Positions 4,143 through 5,046 of a stretch of 5,046 nucleotides of DNA are shown piece by piece. Both the position numbers and the translations under genes were made by a program. The DNA is taken from the NCBI GenBank assembly GCA_018067115.1, contig JAGPVI010000062.1, positions 1 to 5,046 on the forward strand, written 5' to 3'. The notes under the pieces were generated by a model, which did not search any database, had not been told where the DNA came from, and saw only the letters and a program-made list of their open reading frames with translations. Each line of letters opens with the position of its first letter. Within the stretch, counting starts at the first letter, position 1. Source of the stretch: Bizionia sp. (GTDB taxonomy: Bacteria > Bacteroidota > Bacteroidia > Flavobacteriales > Flavobacteriaceae).

Positions 4143-5046
4143 TTAGATATTAAGCTTTGCTTTTCTTTGCCTAACTGTTGCTTCGTGTATACCTAACTCT
4201 TTACCTATTTGAACATTAGACAAGCCTTGATTTATGAGTCCAATCATTTTATCATCTCTCTCCTCTATAGAACTCGATGCTATATTCGCTAAATGTTCAG
4301 ACTCTGAAACAAATCCTAAAAAATTAAACTTTAAAAAATTTGATGACTTACTAATTTCACATAAAACAACATTCTCACTGTGATACAAATGTTCTGTATT
4401 ACGTTGCTTTATTTGTTTTATGTAACGAAAAGAGTGGTCTTGGGAACTTGCTCCAATAGCAAAAGAGCTATCGCAAAAATTCATTAACATTTTACTACCA
4501 GCTAAATCGTTTTTAGTAATTGGCTTAGAGTCTTCTCTTTTTGGAGTGTGAGATAATACCAATACTGAAATATTATTAGATTTCGTCAATTTTTTGAGAG
4601 TCTTCATTAAATGAAGGGCGTACTTTGCCTTCTCATTATCATTGTTTAAATAAGTAAGATTATCAATGATTAAAACTTCAGCTTCACTTTTTGTAATCGA
4701 TAACTCCAATGAATCACATAAATAATCTTCAATAGATTTATGCTTTGCTGGGAGCTCCAACTCTGAGTTTAATTCTGCTCTTAAAAAATTCTCGTGAAAA
4801 GTATAATGACCTTGATAATCGTCGGAACAACGATTTTCAAATTGTTTATCAGACAATTCAAAATCTAAGTACAGTACTTTTTTAGGTTTGCATTCTAATT
4901 TAAAGCCAGAAATAGCTTTACCTCGACTTAAACTATCAGCAATTTGCACCGCTAGAATAGATTTCCCAATATTGGTATCTGCAAATAGAATTGAAAGCTC
5001 ATTCTCGTACCAAAATTCACTAAAAAGCATATTTGGTATAGGTCGG
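4143..5046 (-). CDS. RepA-like RecA-fold ATPase/helicase with C-terminal helix-turn-helix, 5' end outside window
   Basis: This resembles the AAA_25/RepA (RSF1010 RepA-like hexameric helicase) group, expected to unwind or load at an element's replication origin. Numbering from the Met at 5030: Walker A-like LFADTNIGKSILA (15-27; K23, S24, with Ala17 where Gly is usual), RecA-type YLDFEL (54-59), Walker B EVLIID (118-123), the SHT motif (160-162), DLAGSKMLMNFCDSSFAI (175-192) and YIKQIKQRN (203-211). Residues about 262-295 form a helix-turn-helix (GLSNVQIGKELGIHEATVRQRKAKL). The frame stays open upstream of 5030 to the edge (codons R-P-I-P-N), and a start only 14 residues before the Walker A motif leaves no room for the preceding strand, so the true start is probably to the right of the window. 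It is followed, 3 nt after its stop, by the 68-residue ORF and then the primase. No RepC-like initiator is visible here. Helicase function is inferred from family resemblance. Confidence 0.8.
   Translation of the reverse strand, partial: RPIPNMLFSEFWYENELSILFADTNIGKSILAVQIADSLSRGKAISGFKLECKPKKVLYLDFELSDKQFENRCSDDYQGHYTFHENFLRAELNSELELPAKHKSIEDYLCDSLELSITKSEAEVLIIDNLTYLNNDNEKAKYALHLMKTLKKLTKSNNISVLVLSHTPKREDSKPITKNDLAGSKMLMNFCDSSFAIGASSQDHSFRYIKQIKQRNTEHLYHSENVVLCEISKSSNFLKFNFLGFVSESEHLANIASSSIEERDDKMIGLINQGLSNVQIGKELGIHEATVRQRKAKLNI

Noticed and set aside
5028..5030. ATG at 5030 as the true start of the RepA-like ATPase
   Set aside because: The frame stays open to the window edge and this Met is only 14 residues before the Walker A motif inside a conserved-looking stretch (FWYENELSILF), so an internal Met is more likely.

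Overview
The window is AT-rich (roughly 70% A+T by eye) and points to a marine or environmental member of the Bacteroidota, most likely Flavobacteriaceae. The signs are secreted proteins whose signal peptides end in A|Q, a C-terminal type IX secretion (T9SS) sorting-domain signature, a small outer-membrane beta-barrel protein, A-rich leaders without Shine-Dalgarno sequences, and a RepA-like ATPase / DUF6371-type primase pair characteristic of Bacteroidota mobile elements. All credible genes lie on the minus strand and use the standard code; TGA ends the primase gene.

Reading in the direction of transcription (right to left): positions 5046-3015 hold a replication module. It consists of a 5'-truncated RepA-like RecA-fold ATPase with a C-terminal helix-turn-helix, a 68-residue helical protein starting 3 nt after it, and a zinc-ribbon/Toprim-like primase protein. 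The 57-nt gap before the primase is almost filled by a symmetric array of four TCGTAC half-sites (3885-3924), which would be an operator in DNA or a hairpin in RNA. A 9-bp inverted repeat (2978-3007) follows the primase stop.

Positions 2105-3014 contain about 0.9 kb without a convincing gene, but they are structured. Ten (A/T)GGTT motifs on one strand between 2738 and 2916 are spaced at about 10.9 bp or whole multiples of it, resembling iterons or integrase arm sites. A cluster of direct and inverted repeats built on GTTACAATAAC lies at 2459-2537. This stretch probably carries the cis-acting end of the mobile module (origin or attachment site), although no boundary can be proven here.

Positions 2104-1 hold an apparent two-gene envelope operon: a 177-residue outer-membrane beta-barrel protein and, 24 nt later, a large secreted Ig-like, T9SS-sorted surface protein. 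The latter is interrupted by one in-frame TGA (1058-1060). The same frame then stays open for 352 codons to the window edge and ends in the T9SS sorting domain, so the gene is either a recent nonsense pseudogene or carries a sequence error. The stop falls where a cysteine would be expected by comparison with an internal repeat.
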